Positions 62,942 to 64,000 of a stretch of 64,000 nt of DNA are shown here, in pieces. This stretch comes from Crotophaga sulcirostris (Eukaryota; Chordata; Aves; Cuculiformes; Crotophagidae). The DNA lies in assembly GCA_013397455.1 (NCBI GenBank), contig VYZB01000343.1, forward strand, positions 62,001 to 126,000, given 5' to 3'. Position 1 is the stretch's first letter; each line of letters starts with the position of its first letter. The notes under the pieces were generated by a model. That model saw only the letters and a program-made list of their open reading frames with translations, was not told the DNA's origin and searched no databases. The translations under genes and the position numbers were made by a program.

Positions 62942-64000
62942 TTCTTCCACATACAAAATGAACAAAAATCAAGCAGCCTGGATAAGCTACATCATCAGCG
63001 CTAAAAATTTCAGGAATATCATTTACTGTTTAGTCAACCTGACAGCAACTTAAAACTTTCTGAAGTAATTTTCTGCTGCAAATTTCAGGAGCTGCTTTGT
63101 TGGAAGGCTGACAATAATAAACACAGAGCTGTTAAATATTTAATATTTCATGTTGAGAGCAAAAAATTATTTCAACTGTGACACATTTATTGGCACAGGA
63201 TCTTGTATTATTGCATCCAACCTGTCTGTAGTGGAATAAGTGCCTTCTGCATCCACACAAGAATCTAAATAGATTACCTGGCTGAACAAAAAAGTTTTAT
63301 TTAGGGCTCTGTAACCTCAGGCCATACTTTGGCAATCATTCTAATAAAGCCTCCATATGCTGGAAGTGCTCTTGGTTGGTTTTTGAACTGATTAAAGTGC
63401 CAGCTGGGGTGACAAATGACTTTTCTATGCTCTGTTATTTGACTCATTAATCTCTGATATATATTGATGACATAAACTATATCATATCATAGCTAGAGCA
63501 GGTGATGCACCTACTTTGTGAATTAATTGTGACCAAATATGAATTTGAAGTTTCAGCTGACATAATATGCTGATAAATTTGTATTTAAAATTAAGATTGC
63601 AAACAGACCTGGTATAAGTATGATCACACCTAAATATGGGTCACTACTTGAACAACCAAAAGAGAATACATACACAAAAACGTTCATTTAGTTGCTGCAG
63701 TGTTTCAGAAACAGCAGTTATCTGAGACACAGAAAAATAATAGCCTACAGGGACTTCATTCTGCCATGGTCAGACTTCTACCTATGTCTGAATCAGCTGG
63801 TTTAAAACAAGCTCAGCTGTTCCTACATTTTAGTTTTTAGTCTGAATCTTTGACTAGAAAAGAGTTGTCTCAAGGCATGGGCGTATTAGACTAAGTAGAA
63901 GCTGCCTAATAGAAAAGACAGGATCTTCTAGCCTTCCGCCTCTCTGATGCTCTCCATCCTTGTTGTCACTGCAAAAGAATGCCTTAAGAGTATCCAGGGG
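62942..64000. promoter_or_regulatory. Unique DNA; enhancer-like block at about 63,000-63,600
   Basis: No gene is recognised up to the window end. The block at 63,000-63,600 has low repeat content and many factor-type motifs: AP-1 TGACTCA (63,440-63,446) directly joined to TTAATC, GAATTAATTGTG at about 63,519, and TTAAATATTTAATATT near 63,134. This texture resembles conserved developmental enhancers. The claim is inferred from motifs only. Confidence 0.25.

Noticed and set aside
1..64000. tRNA, rRNA, CRISPR array or bacterial-type operon
   Set aside because: Reading both strands gave no cloverleaf, ribosomal or spaced-repeat pattern. The repeats indicate a bird nuclear genome.

Overview
The window looks like nuclear DNA from a bird, most likely a neoavian. 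The evidence is the repeats: 5'-truncated CR1 retrotransposons with their typical 3' ends, and long terminal repeats (LTRs) of avian endogenous retrovirus (ERV) types. Outside the repeats the DNA is AT-rich with no bacterial-style gene packing. Open frames are short, mostly under 120 codons, overlap on both strands, and resemble chance frames. I find no complete host protein-coding gene, no tRNA or rRNA gene and no CRISPR array. The window is best read as part of a gene desert or a very large intron.

Layout, left to right. Positions 1-15,535 are unique AT-rich DNA with a few inverted repeats, one exon-like segment (2857-2929) and one enhancer-like stretch (about 8740-9320). A solo ERV LTR of about 1.07 kb lies at 15,541-16,610 on the plus strand, flanked by a near-perfect 5-base duplication. 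A second, unrelated solo LTR lies at 20,774-21,491 on the minus strand, flanked by a perfect 5-6 base duplication. CR1 3' fragments follow at about 22,605, 27,731 and 57,955. These three share one 3' terminal octamer. A fourth CR1 copy at about 34,585-35,676 has lost its middle: endonuclease-domain sequence is joined directly to the end of the reverse-transcriptase region. A third LTR (62,580-62,941, minus strand) has a TATA box, a poly(A) signal and CTACA/TGTAG termini, and seems to continue into a short retroviral leader.

Between the repeats are microsatellites (AGGA at 25.66 kb, AT at 44.67 kb), small tandem duplications and several AT-rich blocks dense in homeobox, POU, FOX and AP-1-like motifs. 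These blocks could be conserved regulatory elements, but conservation cannot be seen from one sequence. A handful of short segments have convincing splice signals and an open frame. Two of them (2857-2929 and 29,329-29,375) are phase-compatible. A possible last exon at 42,385-42,525 has a poly(A) signal about 100 bases downstream. All are weak on their own.

Nothing here is a clear new biological system. The points most worth checking are the internally deleted CR1, the LTR at 62.6 kb with its possible primer-binding site, and the exon-like segments as a possible unannotated transcript.
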